The notes beneath the pieces are model-generated. The model was given only the letters and a program-made list of their open reading frames with translations. It did not search any database and was not told the DNA's origin. Made by a program: the position numbers and the translations under genes. A DNA stretch of 61,929 nucleotides from Candidatus Melainabacteria bacterium (GTDB lineage Bacteria; Cyanobacteriota; Vampirovibrionia; 2-02-FULL-35-15): assembly GCA_016201905.1 (NCBI GenBank), contig JACQBQ010000023.1:1-61929 (forward strand), read 5' to 3'. Each line of letters starts with the position of its first letter. The first letter of the stretch is position 1. Below, piece after piece: positions 34,103-43,482 of this stretch.

Positions 34103-35086
34103 TTAATCAATACTGAGCAGTTTATAAATATCTTTTGCAAAATAACTAATAATAATATCTGCTCCAGCTCTTTTAATACTTGTAAGCATTTCAATAATTG
34201 CCTTACTTTCATCCATCCAACCGTTTTCTGCTGCTGCTTTTATCATAGAATATTCTCCCGAAACATTATATGCAGCAATTGGCAGATTTACTTTTTCTTT
34301 TACTGCTGAAATTATATCAAGGTAAGGCAATGCTGGCTTTACGATAATAATGTCAGCACCTTCTTTTTCATCTGTCAAAGCTTCGCGAATTGCTTCACGT
34401 TTATTTGCTGGATTCATTTGATAAGATTTTCTGTCTCCAAATTGTGGTGTTGATTCTGCAGCTTCACGAAATGGACCGTAAAAAGCACTTGCATATTTAA
34501 CCGAGTAGCTCATTATGGCTACGTCTTGAAAACTATTTCTGTCTAGGTCTTCACGTATGCTGGCTACCATTCCATCCATCATTCCTGATGGTGCAATAAT
34601 ATCAGCACCGCTTGCAGCCTGGGATACAGCAGTTTTTTGTAAAAGAGCAAGAGTAGGATCGTTTAAGATATCTTTTTCAAGCACAATGCCACAATGACCG
34701 TGGGACATATATTCACAAAGGCAGGTGTCATTTATTAATAAGACATCAGTAAAGTTTTGCTTAATTAATTTATTTGCTTTTTGAATAATTCCATGTTCAT
34801 CCCATGCTGAAGTTGCCTGATTATCTTTTGAACCTGGTATTCCAAATAAAATAATCGAATTTATTTTGCTTTTTTGAAGCTCTTCTATATGTTTAAGTGC
34901 CCGATCAAGTGAAAACTGATAAATACCAGGCATGGAATCTATTTGAATTTCTTTTTCACTGCCTTCATGAATAAAAATTGGTGCAATGAATTGTAATGGA
35001 GATAAAACTGTTTCCTGGACAAGACTTCTTATTACTTCATTTTTGCGAAGTCTACGAGGGCGGGATTTTAAATTTGTATTTGCCAT
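34103..35086 (-). CDS. hemB: delta-aminolevulinic acid dehydratase (porphobilinogen synthase)
   Basis: A 327-residue enzyme that joins two ALA into porphobilinogen. The metal site is the Cys-rich zinc type (DTCLCEYMSHGHCGIV, about 119-134). Schiff-base lysines are in SYSVKYASAFYGPFR and IIVKPALPYLDII. Full length. It is the last gene of the run hemA-hemC-cobA/hemD-hemB, 11 bp downstream of cobA/hemD, so very likely co-transcribed. Confidence 0.96.
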   Translation of the reverse strand: MANTNLKSRPRRLRKNEVIRSLVQETVLSPLQFIAPIFIHEGSEKEIQIDSMPGIYQFSLDRALKHIEELQKSKINSIILFGIPGSKDNQATSAWDEHGIIQKANKLIKQNFTDVLLINDTCLCEYMSHGHCGIVLEKDILNDPTLALLQKTAVSQAASGADIIAPSGMMDGMVASIREDLDRNSFQDVAIMSYSVKYASAFYGPFREAAESTPQFGDRKSYQMNPANKREAIREALTDEKEGADIIIVKPALPYLDIISAVKEKVNLPIAAYNVSGEYSMIKAAAENGWMDESKAIIEMLTSIKRAGADIIISYFAKDIYKLLSID

Positions 35087-35097
35087 AGTTGATTATC

Positions 35098-36660
35098 TTA
35101 TAATGATACTGCCTGCTCTACGTCACTAAAATATCCCTCTATACTATTAATTAAACCTTCTTCAGTAAATGGCTCTGCCAGAATATCAACTCTACCAAAA
35201 AGCTCTTTTGCAATTTTTGATGTCTCATCTCCTATTGTTGCTATTAACGATTTTTTCAAATATTCATTTAAATTATGTTTTTCAGCTAATTTTGCAAAAT
35301 GGCTTGCTGTATTTGAGCTAAATAATGTGATTACATCAATACCTTCTTTAATTTGATTTATTATTTCTTTATCTAATTCATTTGTGAATATCGGTTTGTA
35401 AATCGGCCATGTAGTCATCCCTTGTAAAGGCAGTATATTAATTATCTCTGTTTGGGTTGGATATAAAATTTTTTTATCTTTTAGACTTGTTCTTTCACCT
35501 AATTCTTCTATTAAGTCTTTAAATGAAAATCTTTTCGGTATAAAATCTGCTTTAATATTATATTTTTCTAGCTCAAGCTTTGTCTTATAACCAACTGCTG
35601 CAACCTGAGATTTAAATAGTACTCTGGAATCATAGCAATTTTTCTCTATAATTTCAAAGAAAAACTTTACTGCATTCTGACTGGTAAAGAAAACCCAGTC
35701 AAAGCTTGAAAAATTGTTAATGATATTTTTATTGTAAATTTCTTTTTCATTTATTTGATAGCTTATAATTGGGCAGTTAACAGGACTTGCACCTAGCTCA
35801 ATAAGCTTTAGTGCAAATGAAAATGATTGTTCTTTAGCCCTTGTTATTAAAATCTTTTTGCCAAACAATGTTTTTGTTTCAAACCAGTTTAAAATCTCTC
35901 TATAATTTACAACTTCACCGATTATAATTACTGATGGTGCTTTAATGCTGTGTTTTTCTATATCTCTTATTGCTGTGCTTAACTTTGTAATTATTGTGGT
36001 TTGCTTACTTGTGGTTCCCCAGTAAATAACTGCTAAAGGCGTATCTTTGGCTCTTCTCAGGTTAATTAGCTTTTCAATTATTTTAGGTAAATATTTTACT
36101 CCCATTAAAAGTACAAGCGTACTTTTTTTAGCATCAAAGTTTTCCCACTGTATACTGCTTGTTTCATCGCCTGGATCTTCATGAGCAGTTAGCACTGTAA
36201 AGGAACTGCTGACTTCTCTGTGAGTAAGAGGTATGCCTGCATAAGCTGGTACTGCTGTAATACTTGAAACACCTGGAATAATTTCAAAATTTATATTGTT
36301 TTCTTTGAGAAAGATAGCTTCTTCACCACCTCTACCAAAAACATTTGGATCGCCACCTTTTAAACGACAGATGATTTTGTAATCCTTGGATAATTCCAAG
36401 AGTAAATTATTTACTTGGTCTTGGGTAAATGATCTACCAGGTTCTCCACCAAGCTTGCCTACATAAATAAGCTTAACTTTTTGATTTTCAAATAATGCAA
36501 GTTCTAAAATCTCTTTTGAAACAAGGTTATCGTATGCAATAACATCTGCTTTTTTTATAATTTCTTTGGCCTTAAGTGTTAGAAGCCCTGGAGCACCGGG
36601 ACCTGCACCGGTTATATAAACAATTGAATTATTTTGAGTGTTACCAAGCATAAGAAACAT
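35098..36660 (-). CDS. cobA-hemD: uroporphyrinogen-III C-methyltransferase / uroporphyrinogen-III synthase fusion
   Basis: A 520-residue fusion. Residues 1-255 are SUMT (CobA type): VYITGAGPGAPGLLTLKAKE, CRLKGGDPNVFGRGGEEA, VPAYAGIPLTHREVSSSFTVLTAH. This domain methylates uroporphyrinogen III toward sirohaem or cobamides. Residues 265-515 are HemD (ILITRAKEQSFSFALKLIELG, VFFTSQNAVKFFF, TLFSSNTASHFAKL), which closes the tetrapyrrole ring. The fusion is known in several phyla. ATG at 36660 or 36651 could be used. Between hemC and hemB on one strand. Confidence 0.94.
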   Translation of the reverse strand: MFLMLGNTQNNSIVYITGAGPGAPGLLTLKAKEIIKKADVIAYDNLVSKEILELALFENQKVKLIYVGKLGGEPGRSFTQDQVNNLLLELSKDYKIICRLKGGDPNVFGRGGEEAIFLKENNINFEIIPGVSSITAVPAYAGIPLTHREVSSSFTVLTAHEDPGDETSSIQWENFDAKKSTLVLLMGVKYLPKIIEKLINLRRAKDTPLAVIYWGTTSKQTTIITKLSTAIRDIEKHSIKAPSVIIIGEVVNYREILNWFETKTLFGKKILITRAKEQSFSFALKLIELGASPVNCPIISYQINEKEIYNKNIINNFSSFDWVFFTSQNAVKFFFEIIEKNCYDSRVLFKSQVAAVGYKTKLELEKYNIKADFIPKRFSFKDLIEELGERTSLKDKKILYPTQTEIINILPLQGMTTWPIYKPIFTNELDKEIINQIKEGIDVITLFSSNTASHFAKLAEKHNLNEYLKKSLIATIGDETSKIAKELFGRVDILAEPFTEEGLINSIEGYFSDVEQAVSL

Positions 36661-36684
36661 TATTACATGCCTATAAAGGCGTGA

Positions 36685-37623
36685 TTATCGGTGCGTTTCT
36701 ATGATCTCTTTAAGAATTTCTTTTCCACCCATCTGTAATAACGTTTTTCCAAGATTTATGCCAATGTTTCTACAGCTATTAACTTCTAAGTCACCAGTTG
36801 CTTTGTCTTTTACGATCCTCTTCCCATCAAGGCTTGCAATTATTCCTTGTAAGGTAATTTTATTCTCTTTGATTTCAGAATAAGCACCAATAGGTACTTG
36901 GCAGCCACCTTGAAGTGTTTCTAAAAATGTTCTTTCACAAATTGAAATCAAGTGTGTTTCTCTATGATTCAATTTTGAAATTATTTTTTCAATCTCTAAA
37001 TTATTTTCTCTGATTTCAATTGCTAAAGCTCCCTGACCAACAGCTGGCAAAATATCAAATGGACTAAAATGTTCTGTGATTTTTTCTTCAAATCCAAGCC
37101 TTTTAACACCAGCATAAGCAAGCACTATGGCATCATATTCTCCATCTTCTAGTTTTCTAATTCTTGTATCAAGGTTTCCTCTGAGATCTAAATACTCTAG
37201 GTCTTGTCTTAATGCTTTTAGCTGAGAGGTTCTTCTTAGGCTTGAGGTGCCGATTTTTGAATTAGGCGGTAATTTTTTAAAAACATTTTTATTTCTTGAA
37301 ATCAATATGTCATTTGGTTCTTCTCTTTTTAATACTGCTCCAATTTTTAATCCATCTGGGAGTCTGGTCGGTAAATCTTTTAAACTATGAACAGCTAGAT
37401 CAATCTCACCATTTAAAAGTGCATCTTCAATTTCTTTTGTAAATAGCCCTTTTCCTCCAATCTTTGAAAGAGCTATGTCAGTTATGTGATCGCCTTTTGT
37501 TTTTATTTCTTTTAAGCTAATTTCTAAGTTGGGATAAAACTTTTTAAGTTCTTCTTTTATATAGTTTGTTTGCCAGAGAGCCAGTTTACTTGAGCGCGTG
37601 CCAATTGTGATTTTGGTTTTCAT
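36685..37623 (-). CDS. hemC: porphobilinogen deaminase (hydroxymethylbilane synthase)
   Basis: A 312-residue enzyme that polymerises four porphobilinogens. TIGTRSSKLALWQT at the N-terminus, IVHSLKDLPT-type wording (AVHSLKDLP), GTSSLRRTSQL, and QGALAIEIR are present. The dipyrromethane cofactor Cys is in LQGGCQVPIGAY. An eight-residue longer frame exists, but the ATG at 37623 has AGAGAG upstream. It lies 27 bp after hemA and 24 bp before cobA/hemD. Confidence 0.95.
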   Translation of the reverse strand: MKTKITIGTRSSKLALWQTNYIKEELKKFYPNLEISLKEIKTKGDHITDIALSKIGGKGLFTKEIEDALLNGEIDLAVHSLKDLPTRLPDGLKIGAVLKREEPNDILISRNKNVFKKLPPNSKIGTSSLRRTSQLKALRQDLEYLDLRGNLDTRIRKLEDGEYDAIVLAYAGVKRLGFEEKITEHFSPFDILPAVGQGALAIEIRENNLEIEKIISKLNHRETHLISICERTFLETLQGGCQVPIGAYSEIKENKITLQGIIASLDGKRIVKDKATGDLEVNSCRNIGINLGKTLLQMGGKEILKEIIETHR

Positions 37624-37650
37624 TTCTCTCTGTGCACATTGGCACAATGG

Positions 37651-38994
37651 TTATAATTCAAACAAATCTTTTAGTAGCTGAGATTTTTCCTCTTGAGAAC
37701 CATAAAGCTTAGATTCTTTTAGATTTTTAATTGGCTTGTGAAAAATTGTGTTGACAATGTTTTTAGTAATGTAATCAAGTTCTTCAAGTGTAACAGTAGA
37801 TCCATTGGTCTTTATGGTGGATAATTTCTCGGTACGAATTTTTTCAACTTTTTCTTTTAAGGTTTTTATTACAGGAATTATGTTTTTCTCCTCGATTTGC
37901 TTATAGAACTTTTTAATTCCTTCAAGGATTATTTCGTTTGATAATTTTAAATCCTCGCTGTTAGTATCTGTAGTCTGGCTGTAAATAATCTGCAGACTAT
38001 CAATGTCCATGAGCTTTACATTTGGAAGTTTGCTAAACTCAGAATCAATGTTTCTTGGCATTGAAATATCAAAAATAAACAATGATTTATCGAAATCTTT
38101 TCTAACCTGATTAAACTGCTCAGCAAAAATAATAAAATGTGGCGCTCCTGTTGCAGCAATGACAATATCCACATCGTTCATTCCTTCATAAACACTTTCA
38201 AATGGAATAGATCTGTCAGCCTGATATTTGTCAGAGAACTCAATGACTCTATGAGGCGATCTGTTTAATACAACAGTTTCTTTTGATCCACCGATTTTTA
38301 TAACGTGTTCTAGTGCAAGTTTTGCCATCTTTCCAGCACCAAGAACCATTATTGACTTTGTTTTAAGAGGGCCACAGACTTTATTAGCTAAATCAATGGC
38401 AGCTGAACTTATTGACTGACAGTTTTTTGATAAACTGGTTTTTTTATGTGCTTCTTTGGCGCATTTTATCGCTCCTTGAAATAACAGCTCTAAAGTACTA
38501 TCCAGGGTTTGTTCTTTTTGTGCAATTGAGTAAGCACTTTTTAGCTGAGACAAAACCTGGCTTTCACCTAAAACCAGACTATCAAGCCCACAGGCAAGCT
38601 TAAATGCATGTTCTATCACTTCATTTTCTTTAACGATAGTAGTGTACTCTTTAGTTATTTTTTGCTCAATGCCAGAATTCTTTGTAAAGAAGTCATGGAT
38701 TTCTTTAGTAGAGATTTCTAAATTGTCTGTTCTAAAGTAAATCTCAGTTCTGTTACAGGTGCTAAGCAAAAGAAATGATTTTAATGAATTATATTTTTTT
38801 AGATTTTGGTTTGCTTCAGTTAAAGAATATTCTGGAATTGAAAATTTTTCTCGAATTGCAACAGGAGCTGTTTTGTAATTTACTGTAAATAAGTAAAGAT
38901 CGTGGACTTTAGGAAAAACAACCTCTTTACTTTTTGTGCTTAGCAAATCAAATTCACTCTGCAAAACATTTTCTTTTTTATAATTTATCACCAT
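37651..38994 (-). CDS. hemA: glutamyl-tRNA reductase
   Basis: A 447-residue enzyme of the C5 route to 5-aminolevulinate. The catalytic Cys is in LLSTCNRTEIYF (about 76-87). The substrate/NADPH blocks LGESQVLSQLKSAY and VLGAGKMAKLALEH are present, followed by a C-terminal dimerisation domain. The N-terminus is about 30 residues longer than many. It leads hemA-hemC-cobA/hemD-hemB; hemL is not in the window. Confidence 0.95.
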   Translation of the reverse strand: MVINYKKENVLQSEFDLLSTKSKEVVFPKVHDLYLFTVNYKTAPVAIREKFSIPEYSLTEANQNLKKYNSLKSFLLLSTCNRTEIYFRTDNLEISTKEIHDFFTKNSGIEQKITKEYTTIVKENEVIEHAFKLACGLDSLVLGESQVLSQLKSAYSIAQKEQTLDSTLELLFQGAIKCAKEAHKKTSLSKNCQSISSAAIDLANKVCGPLKTKSIMVLGAGKMAKLALEHVIKIGGSKETVVLNRSPHRVIEFSDKYQADRSIPFESVYEGMNDVDIVIAATGAPHFIIFAEQFNQVRKDFDKSLFIFDISMPRNIDSEFSKLPNVKLMDIDSLQIIYSQTTDTNSEDLKLSNEIILEGIKKFYKQIEEKNIIPVIKTLKEKVEKIRTEKLSTIKTNGSTVTLEELDYITKNIVNTIFHKPIKNLKESKLYGSQEEKSQLLKDLFEL

Positions 38995-39080
38995 AATGCC
39001 TGAAGAGATTTTATCAAATTTGGCATTTGATGGACAAAATAGTTGTTATGCCCTGTTTAAGGATTTAGCACGCTATATCT

Positions 39081-40004
39081 CTACTTTCGAGTAAATCTTC
39101 CTAAAGTCATACTTAAGAATGATGCTGTAAGTTCTCTTGAGAATTGTTCTTGCTCTTCGCTAGATAATTTTTGGGAATAAGATGTGTTTTGTATCGTTGT
39201 AAGTACCAATTCGTTTATAAGATTTAAGATTCTTTGAAATATCGGTGAATTGCTTTCTGTGATTTTTTTAAAGATATTTTTTAATTTTAATGTTTGAGTC
39301 GTAGATTGAAAAAGTTTTGAACCTTCTCTCAATTCAACTTCTTTTCCGTAGATTTTATGTCTTTGTTTTACAAGCTCATCTATGGCTGCTTCATCCAGTG
39401 ATTTGATTTCACCTAAAGTATAAGCATTGTGCATAATTTTTGCTGCATGTTCAAGAGATTCCATTTTAAAATAAGCATCAAATATATCTTTTCCAAGAGT
39501 AACTGCTCCGTGATGGTCTAGAATTATTGCATCATTTTTTACAAGATATGTTCCTGCAAGTTCTGCAAGAGAAACGGTTCCAGGCTCTCTGTAAGGTACA
39601 GTTGGAACTTCACCAAGGAGAACTATTATTTCAGGTATAGCTGGCTGGTTAAAGTTTAGCCCGGAAACACTAAATGCTACTGCTGTTGGCGGATGGACAT
39701 GAACAACTGCTCTTATGTCTGGTCTTTTTTTATATGCTTCAAGGTGTAATGCTAACTCGCTGGTAGGTTCTCTTTTTCCATTTGAAATAGTGTTTCCATC
39801 TATATCAACAATTACAAAATCATTTATTTCAACTGAACCTTTATGGCTGTTTCTTGGTGTTACTAAAATTAAATTGCTGTTAATTTTTAGACTAAGATTA
39901 CCTTCTGTGCCAGACAATAAGCCTTTTTCATAGGCCATATTACAAACTTTTTTAAGATCTTCCCTATGCTTTACTTCGATAAATGTTTCTTTTTCGGCAG
40001 ACAT
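39081..40004 (-). CDS. class II aldolase/adducin family protein
   Basis: A 307-residue protein. The aldolase domain (about 1-205) includes GLLSGTEGNLSLKI, the metal-binding HVHPP (AVVHVHPPTAVAF), and LDHHGAVTLGK with a second His pair; it resembles L-fuculose/rhamnulose-type aldolases. The C-terminal 100 residues (SKLFQSTTQTLKLK onward) are an extra helical tail. The substrate is unknown. ATG at 40004 is chosen because the longer frame runs into the uvrB promoter palindrome. Confidence 0.85.
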   Translation of the reverse strand: MSAEKETFIEVKHREDLKKVCNMAYEKGLLSGTEGNLSLKINSNLILVTPRNSHKGSVEINDFVIVDIDGNTISNGKREPTSELALHLEAYKKRPDIRAVVHVHPPTAVAFSVSGLNFNQPAIPEIIVLLGEVPTVPYREPGTVSLAELAGTYLVKNDAIILDHHGAVTLGKDIFDAYFKMESLEHAAKIMHNAYTLGEIKSLDEAAIDELVKQRHKIYGKEVELREGSKLFQSTTQTLKLKNIFKKITESNSPIFQRILNLINELVLTTIQNTSYSQKLSSEEQEQFSRELTASFLSMTLGRFTRK

Positions 40005-40020
40005 ATGTAATATATTACAA

Positions 40021-40050
40021 TGTAGGGACAAAGCACACTAGGTCCCTACA
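40021..40050. repeat. TGTAGGGAC...GTCCCTACA inverted repeat between aldolase and uvrB
   Basis: TGTAGGGAC (40021-40029) and GTCCCTACA (40042-40050) are exact reverse complements around a 12-base loop. It occupies most of the 53-bp gap between divergent genes, just before the uvrB start at 40058. Same style as the other GTAGGG-type palindromes. Confidence 0.75.
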
Positions 40051-40057
40051 GAATTAT

Positions 40058-42076
40058 ATGCCTACACTTACAAAATTTCAGATTAAAGCTCCATTTCAAC
40101 CAGCTGGTGATCAGCCAAAAGCAATTAAACAATTGAAAGATGGTATTCAAAAAGGTTTGCCCATACAAACACTTTTAGGTGTAACAGGTTCTGGTAAAAC
40201 ATTTACAATTGCAAATGTTATTGCTGAACTTCAGAAGCCTGCATTAGTGATTGCTCATAATAAGACTCTTGCAGCACAGCTCTGTAATGAGTTTCGTGAG
40301 TTCTTACCTGACAATTCCGTTGAATATTTTATTAGTTATTATGATTACTATCAACCAGAGTCTTACATTCCACAGACTGATACATATATAGAGAAAGTTG
40401 CCAGTGTCAATGATGAAATAGACAGACTTCGCCACTCCACCACCAGATCTCTTTTTGAACGAGATGATGTAGTAGTAGTAGCATCTGTCAGTTGTATTTA
40501 TGGACTTGGAGTTCCTGAGCTTTACTATGAGTCAGCTATAAAAATTAAAAAAGGACAGCATATAGATCGTGATGAGCTTGTTCATAACCTGGTGGATATT
40601 TATTATGAAAGAAATGATATTGATTTTAGAAGAGGAAAATTTCGTGTACGCGGGGAGATATTAGATATTTTCCCTATTTATGAGGAAGATATTTTAAAAG
40701 TTGAGTTTTTTGACGACAAAATTGAAAATCTTTCAATGATAGATCCTGTTACTGGTGAAGTGAAGTCATTGCTTGAGGAGTCTAGTGTTTATCCTGCAAA
40801 ACATTACGTGGCAGATGAGGATATGATTGAAATCGCATGTGAACAAATAAATAAAGAGTTAAAGGAAAGATATGATGAATTAAAGTCACATGGTAAAGAG
40901 CTGGAGGCAGCAAGGCTTTGGCAAAGAACAAAATTCGATATTGAAATGTTGCGTGAAGTAGGTTACTGTACAGGGGTTGAGAATTATTCAAGGATTTTAG
41001 AAGGAAGAAAGACTGGAGAGCCGCCAAAAGTTTTAATTGATTATTTTAATAGAAAGTTTGGGAAAGACGGATGGCTCTGTATTATTGATGAGTCCCATGT
41101 AACAGTTCCACAAATTGGCAGTATGTATCATGGCGATCAATCTAGAAAAAACACATTAGTAGACTATGGTTTTAGATTACCATGTGCAAAAGACAATAGA
41201 CCTTTAAAGCCTGATGAATTCTGGTCGCAGGTAGGGCAGGTCATTTTTGTAAGTGCTACGCCTGGAGATTATGAACTAAAAATATCCGAGCAGATTGTTG
41301 AACAAATTGTTAGACCGACTGGACTGGTTGATCCGCAAATTGAAGTTAGACCTACTAAGGGTCAGATTGATGATTTAATCCATGAAATAAGAATTAGAGT
41401 AGAAAAAAAAGAAAGGATCCTAATCTCGACTCTTACAAAAAGAATGGCTGAAGACTTGACTGCATATTTAACCGGCTCAAATTTAAAAGTCCGATGGCTG
41501 CACAGTGAAATTGTGGCTCTGGATAGAATTGAAATTTTGCGAGACCTTAGGCTTGGGGAATTTGATGTTCTGGTGGGTGTAAATCTACTGCGTGAGGGAA
41601 TTGACTTACCTGAAGTTACTCTTGTATGTGTTATGGATGCTGATAAGGAAGGGTTTCTCAGAGCTGAGAGATCACTTATCCAGATGATAGGCCGTGCAGC
41701 CAGAAATGTTGCAGGAACAGTGATCTTATATGCTGACAAAACTACAAACTCAATGAAAAAAGCAATTGATGAAACAAATCGTAGAAGAAATTTACAGATA
41801 GAATTTAATAAAAAACATAATATTACTCCAAAGACAATTATCAAAGGGCATGCAAATCCTCTACTTGAAGCGCTCCGAGCTAATAAAGGTATAGAGGAAA
41901 TTGCAGCTGAGCAGTTGGCATATGAAAAACTTGATTTAAAAGAACTTCCCAAAGTCTTAAAGAAAATTGAAGGTCAGATGAAATCAGCAGCTTTGCTATT
42001 GGACTTTGAAAGAGCAGCAAAACTGCGTGATGAGTTATACGCATTGAGAGAGGTTGCAAAAAAGCAAAAAAAATAA
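40058..42076 (+). CDS. uvrB: excinuclease ABC subunit B
   Basis: A 672-residue nucleotide-excision-repair helicase-like subunit. Walker A is GVTGSGKTFT (about 45-54). The damage-verifying beta-hairpin contains YYDYYQPESYIPQTDTYIEK. DESHVTVPQIGSMYHGDQSRK and the helicase block IQMIGRAARN follow. A C-terminal UVR domain (about 625-665) that binds UvrC is present. The frame is open 25 codons upstream, but ATG at 40058 (MPTLTKFQIKAPF) matches the family length. Copy B of the CGTCATTGCGAG repeat lies 7 bp after the stop. Confidence 0.97.
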   Translation: MPTLTKFQIKAPFQPAGDQPKAIKQLKDGIQKGLPIQTLLGVTGSGKTFTIANVIAELQKPALVIAHNKTLAAQLCNEFREFLPDNSVEYFISYYDYYQPESYIPQTDTYIEKVASVNDEIDRLRHSTTRSLFERDDVVVVASVSCIYGLGVPELYYESAIKIKKGQHIDRDELVHNLVDIYYERNDIDFRRGKFRVRGEILDIFPIYEEDILKVEFFDDKIENLSMIDPVTGEVKSLLEESSVYPAKHYVADEDMIEIACEQINKELKERYDELKSHGKELEAARLWQRTKFDIEMLREVGYCTGVENYSRILEGRKTGEPPKVLIDYFNRKFGKDGWLCIIDESHVTVPQIGSMYHGDQSRKNTLVDYGFRLPCAKDNRPLKPDEFWSQVGQVIFVSATPGDYELKISEQIVEQIVRPTGLVDPQIEVRPTKGQIDDLIHEIRIRVEKKERILISTLTKRMAEDLTAYLTGSNLKVRWLHSEIVALDRIEILRDLRLGEFDVLVGVNLLREGIDLPEVTLVCVMDADKEGFLRAERSLIQMIGRAARNVAGTVILYADKTTNSMKKAIDETNRRRNLQIEFNKKHNITPKTIIKGHANPLLEALRANKGIEEIAAEQLAYEKLDLKELPKVLKKIEGQMKSAALLLDFERAAKLRDELYALREVAKKQKK

Positions 42077-42083
42077 TCGCGAA

Positions 42084-42172
42084 CGTCATTGCGAGGAACG
42101 CAGTGACGAAGCAATCTCACAAACGTTAGGAGATTGCCACGTCGTCCGCCTAGGCGGACTCCTCGCAATGAC
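42084..42172. repeat. CGTCATTGCGAG palindromic repeat, copy B
   Basis: Begins CGTCATTGCGAGG (42084) and ends CCTCGCAATGAC (42161-42172). Inner arms GCAATCTC and GAGATTGCC recur as in copy A. Near the 3' arm is a perfect palindrome GTCCGCCTAGGCGGAC, shared with copy C but absent from copy A. Confidence 0.9.
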
Positions 42173-42200
42173 AATTAAGCATGATAAAATAATTAGTCAT

Positions 42201-42311
42201 ATGGAATTCTTTCGAAAACACTCACGTTTATTTGTAATCATTATGCTAATTGCTTTTTTGTTTGTTTCTGTTGTACCAATTCTTTATGTTTTTACTGTTA
42301 AAAAGCCCTAA
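42201..42311 (+). CDS. tiny single-pass membrane protein (36 aa)
   Basis: ATG at 42201 to TAA at 42309-42311. A basic start (MEFFRKHSR) is followed by one long hydrophobic helix (FVIIMLIAFLFVSVVPILYVF) and a KKP end. It lies 9 bp before the EnvC-like peptidase on the same strand, so they are likely co-transcribed. A longer reading of the same frame would run into the repeat and is not credible. Function unknown. Confidence 0.55.
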   Translation: MEFFRKHSRLFVIIMLIAFLFVSVVPILYVFTVKKP

Positions 42312-42320
42312 CTAAATATT

Positions 42321-43475
42321 ATGAAATCAAGGATTGTTAAATTGTTATTAGCTCTTTTGGCTTTGCTTTCTTTTATGAGCTTTGGTGTCCAGGCAAAAAC
42401 TTCCTCAAGTAAAAAGAATACTACTAAAAATCGAACTTTAAGGGAAATTGAAGCAAAGAGTGAATACCTGAAGAGAAAAATCGAAGAGACTAAAGAAAAA
42501 GAAAAAGTTGCTATTGTAAAATTAACAGAAATACAACGCAGGCTTTATAATACACAAGAAGTTTTAAAAAGAAATAAGTCTAAACTTTTCTCAACACAAA
42601 ATGATTTACAGCTTACAGAAGGAAAACTCGTTGATTTAAAAAAAGATTATTCAAGTTTAAGATCTGATGCAGAAAATAGAATAAAACAAATATATCAAGG
42701 GCAAAGACTAAGGATTTTAGAAATACTTTTAAAGACACCAAACCTGACAGATTTGCTGGATATCCTGTACTATCAAAAACTTCTTGTTGCACAGGATAAA
42801 AACTTACTTGAAAAATTAGTTACAGAATCAAAAGAAATACAAAGCTTTAAAGATCGGTTAGCTATTCAAAAAATTAAGATGGCAGGTATTGTTGGCGAAA
42901 TTGAAGAGCAGAAAGAAGAAATTGCAAAGGAGCATGCATCTCAGGCAAATTTAGTTAGTAAACTCCGCACAGAGAGAGCATCTTATGAGCAGGCTGAAAG
43001 ACAAATAGAAAGAGAATCTCAGCAACTAATTTCAGATATTAACAGGCTGGTGGGTGGTGAGTCGTTTTCAGGTCCTTCATTACCAGGTAAAGGAGTTTTT
43101 GCATACCCTATTAGAGGGCGTTTAACATCTCCATTTGGTATGCGCAGGCATCCTATTTTTAAAGTAGTAAGTTTTCATAGTGGCGTAGATCTTGCAGCAC
43201 CTTTTGGAAGTCCAATTAAAGCTTCAGACAGTGGAAGAGTTATTTTTAATGGCTGGTATGGAGGTTATGGCAAAGTTGTAATTGTAGATCATGGAATGAA
43301 TTATTCAACTCTTTATGCTCATTTGAGCAGAACATCTGTGTCACGCGGAAGAAATATAGAACAGGGAGAAATAGTCGGTTATGAGGGCCAAACCGGCTAT
43401 TCAACAGGTCCACACCTTCACTTTGAAGTAAGGAAAAGTGGAAGGCCGCAAAATCCGCTTAACTACCTTCGTTGA
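42321..43475 (+). CDS. EnvC-like M23 peptidase (murein hydrolase activator)
   Basis: A 384-residue exported protein. Signal peptide 1-25 (LLLALLALLSFMSFGVQA). A long coiled coil follows (about 30-235). The C-terminal M23 domain (about 265-384) has SPFGMRRHP, FHSGVDLAAPFGSPI (His and Asp ligands) and HLHFEVR. All LytM zinc ligands appear present, so it may be an active endopeptidase rather than only an amidase activator like E. coli EnvC. Role: cell division or wall remodelling. Confidence 0.9.
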   Translation: MKSRIVKLLLALLALLSFMSFGVQAKTSSSKKNTTKNRTLREIEAKSEYLKRKIEETKEKEKVAIVKLTEIQRRLYNTQEVLKRNKSKLFSTQNDLQLTEGKLVDLKKDYSSLRSDAENRIKQIYQGQRLRILEILLKTPNLTDLLDILYYQKLLVAQDKNLLEKLVTESKEIQSFKDRLAIQKIKMAGIVGEIEEQKEEIAKEHASQANLVSKLRTERASYEQAERQIERESQQLISDINRLVGGESFSGPSLPGKGVFAYPIRGRLTSPFGMRRHPIFKVVSFHSGVDLAAPFGSPIKASDSGRVIFNGWYGGYGKVVIVDHGMNYSTLYAHLSRTSVSRGRNIEQGEIVGYEGQTGYSTGPHLHFEVRKSGRPQNPLNYLR

Positions 43476-43482
43476 TTTAAAA

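Noticed and set aside
39983-40057. longer N-terminus for UvrB
   Set aside because: Overlaps the divergent gene and the palindrome, and the family starts at about MPTLTKFQI.
41362-41952. 196-codon open frame antisense to uvrB
   Set aside because: Shadow of a long, well-conserved gene; Ser/Arg/Ile-rich with no motif and no ribosome binding site.
42054-42200. N-terminal extension of the 36-residue membrane protein through repeat copy B
   Set aside because: The extra sequence is just translated repeat (ERHCEERSDEAIS), seen in many genomes as a spurious protein.
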